Below are positions 5,415-6,765 of a stretch of DNA of 6,765 nt, piece after piece. The position numbers were made by a program, and so were the translations under genes. This DNA is from Bacillota bacterium (GTDB lineage: Bacteria; Bacillota; Clostridia; Christensenellales; Borkfalkiaceae): positions 1 to 6,765 of the forward strand of contig JAETTR010000064.1 of the NCBI GenBank assembly GCA_021768985.1, written 5' to 3'. Under the pieces are notes generated by a model. It worked only from the letters and a program-made list of their open reading frames with translations, was not told where the DNA came from and did no database searches. The stretch's first letter is position 1; each line of letters begins with the position of its first letter.

Positions 5415-6725
5415 TTACAACACGTATTTCTTCAGATCTCTGTCCTTGGTGATCTTGCTCAGATGCTCTTCCACGTAAGCGCGGTTGACTTCCACGGGAA
5501 TGACGGGATAATCCCCGCCGCCCGCGTTGAAGGAGATATCCTCGAGCAGATATTCCATGACCGTATGCAAGCGGCGCGCGCCGATGTCCTCGCTCGTGAG
5601 ATTGATTTCTTCGGAAATCTCCGCGATCGCTTCGATCGCGTCGGGCGTAAAGCGCAGGTCGATGTGATCGACCGCGAGCAACACCGCGTACTGCTGGGTG
5701 AGCGAATGCTCGGTGTTGGTGAGAATGTTCACGAAATCCTGCTTGGTCAGCGAAGCGAGCTCGACGGACACGGGGAAGCGCCCCTGCAATTCGGGAATGA
5801 GGTCCTCCACTTTCGCGACATGGAACGCGCCCGCCGCGATAAACAGCATATAGTCCGTTTTCACCGCGCCGTACTTCGTCATAACCGTGCTGCCTTCCAC
5901 GATGGGAAGGATATCCCGCTGCACGCCCTCGCGGGAAACGTCCGCCCCCGAGGTGTTGCCTTTGCCCGCGATCTTGTCGATTTCGTCGATAAAGATGATG
6001 CCGTCGTTCTCCGCGCGGCGCAACGCTTCCGCCTTTACCGCGTCGTCATCGATCAGCTTGTCCGCCTCCTCGGCGATAAACATTTTCATCGCGTCCTTCA
6101 CGGCAAGCTTGCGCTTTTTGCGCTTCTGGGGCAGAATTTCCCCGAAAATAGAACCGAGATTGATGGCGGCGCCGCCCGGCACGAGCTCCATGTTCTTGGG
6201 TTCGTCCGCAACCTCCGCTTCGATGACGAGTCCGTCGAACACGCCCTTGCGCAACGATTCGAGCAGATTCTGTTCGAACACCTCGCGCGCCGTCTCGCCC
6301 CTGTCCGCCTTCTTGGCTTCGGCGAGAATTTTCACCATCTTCTTTTCGGCGACGTCCTGCGCCTTGGCGGAAACCTCCGCCGTCTTTTCGTCCTTCACGA
6401 GTCGGAACGCGCACTCGACGAGATCGCGCACCATGCCTTCCACGTCCTTTCCGACGTAGCCGACTTCGGTGTACTTGGTCGCCTCCACCTTTACGAAGGG
6501 CGCCTTTACGAGCTTGGCGAGCCTGCGGGCGATCTCCGTCTTTCCTACGCCCGTAGGACCCTTCATGATGATGTTCTTGGGGGTGATCTCTTCCCGCAAT
6601 TCGGGAGAGAGCTGGGCGCGGCGGTAGCGGTTCCGAAGCGCGATGGCAACCGCCTTCTTCGCCTCCTCCTGACCGATGATGTGTTTATTCAGTTCGTTTA
6701 CGATTTGTTTGGGTGATAAATTCAT
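5415..6725 (-). CDS. hslU: HslU (ClpY) ATPase subunit of the HslVU protease
   Basis: This AAA+ unfoldase forms a hexameric ring that threads proteins into the HslV (ClpQ) peptidase chamber in the cytosol. The 436-residue protein is full length (E. coli HslU is 443). Visible are IIGQEEAKKAVAIALRNR (16-33), the Walker A GPTGVGKT (56-63), the pore loop GYVG (89-92) and an inserted I domain at about 110-240. Walker B is IIFIDEID (243-250), with D247 and E248. Sensor 1 is near 295-302 (FIAAGAFH), the arginine finger is R316 in IPELQGRFP, and the sensor 2 motif GARR is at 382-385. The C-terminus DLKKYVL resembles the family tail that docks into HslV. That distinguishes it from ClpX, as does the lack of an N-terminal zinc domain. 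GAGGAGG lies four bases before the ATG. hslV is expected just upstream, outside the window. Confidence 0.97.
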   Translation of the reverse strand: MNLSPKQIVNELNKHIIGQEEAKKAVAIALRNRYRRAQLSPELREEITPKNIIMKGPTGVGKTEIARRLAKLVKAPFVKVEATKYTEVGYVGKDVEGMVRDLVECAFRLVKDEKTAEVSAKAQDVAEKKMVKILAEAKKADRGETAREVFEQNLLESLRKGVFDGLVIEAEVADEPKNMELVPGGAAINLGSIFGEILPQKRKKRKLAVKDAMKMFIAEEADKLIDDDAVKAEALRRAENDGIIFIDEIDKIAGKGNTSGADVSREGVQRDILPIVEGSTVMTKYGAVKTDYMLFIAAGAFHVAKVEDLIPELQGRFPVSVELASLTKQDFVNILTNTEHSLTQQYAVLLAVDHIDLRFTPDAIEAIAEISEEINLTSEDIGARRLHTVMEYLLEDISFNAGGGDYPVIPVEVNRAYVEEHLSKITKDRDLKKYVL

Positions 6726-6729
6726 AAAA

Positions 6730-6736
6730 CCTCCTC
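6730..6736 (-). promoter_or_regulatory. Ribosome binding site of hslU
   Basis: GAGGAGG lies four bases before the ATG at 6725. The remaining 40 bases to the window edge are too short to tell whether they are the 3' end of another gene (one frame would stop with TGA overlapping the hslU ATG, another with TGA at 6741-6739) or a leader. Confidence 0.75.
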
Positions 6737-6765
6737 GTTCACAGATTTCTTCCCGTTCGAGCTTC

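Noticed and set aside
5463..6716. Plus-strand 417-codon open frame opposite hslU
   Set aside because: It mirrors the full hslU gene, shows no recognisable family, and its length is explained by GC-rich codon use on the other strand.

Overview
All recognisable genes in this window lie on the minus strand, so transcription runs from high to low coordinates. The organism looks like a member of the Bacillota, probably an uncultured clostridial anaerobe. Every start has a strong purine-rich Shine-Dalgarno site, promoters are sigma-A type with extended -10 elements, terminators are intrinsic, and the HisRS carries the eight-cysteine insert. Gene bodies are moderately GC-rich and spacers are AT-rich. 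A gut or plant-fibre habitat is only hinted at, by a glycoside hydrolase family 3 type gene. The lineage is an inference from sequence style; no marker here fixes a genus.

Layout in transcription order: hslU (6725 to 5415), a seven-repeat Sel1-like protein gene (5364 to 4519), hisS (4501 to 3254) and trxA (3227 to 2904). The gaps between them are 50, 17 and 26 bases, no convincing internal promoter is seen, and a strong terminator (2856-2891) follows trxA, so these four read as one operon or the tail of one. glyA (2733 to 1483) is a single-gene unit with a near-consensus promoter (2787-2815), a short leader and its own terminator (1436-1467). A 342-base AT-rich spacer follows. It holds the glyA terminator, a 12-bp perfect palindrome flanked by inverted TATAAT hexamers, a second minus-strand terminator-like hairpin (1261-1297) and an extended -10 promoter (1188-1217). 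That promoter drives a divergent GH3 protein whose gene runs off the left edge of the window.

Most of the window is housekeeping: regulated proteolysis (HslU unfoldase), histidine charging (HisRS), thiol-disulfide exchange (thioredoxin) and one-carbon metabolism (serine hydroxymethyltransferase). The less ordinary parts are three. The Sel1-repeat gene is embedded in the proteostasis/translation/redox operon, and every one of its repeats carries a cysteine. The GH3-like protein has an altered N-terminal active-site domain. The glyA-GH3 spacer carries several regulatory-looking elements. I see no mobile element, CRISPR array, rRNA or tRNA, and no clear evidence of a wholly new system.
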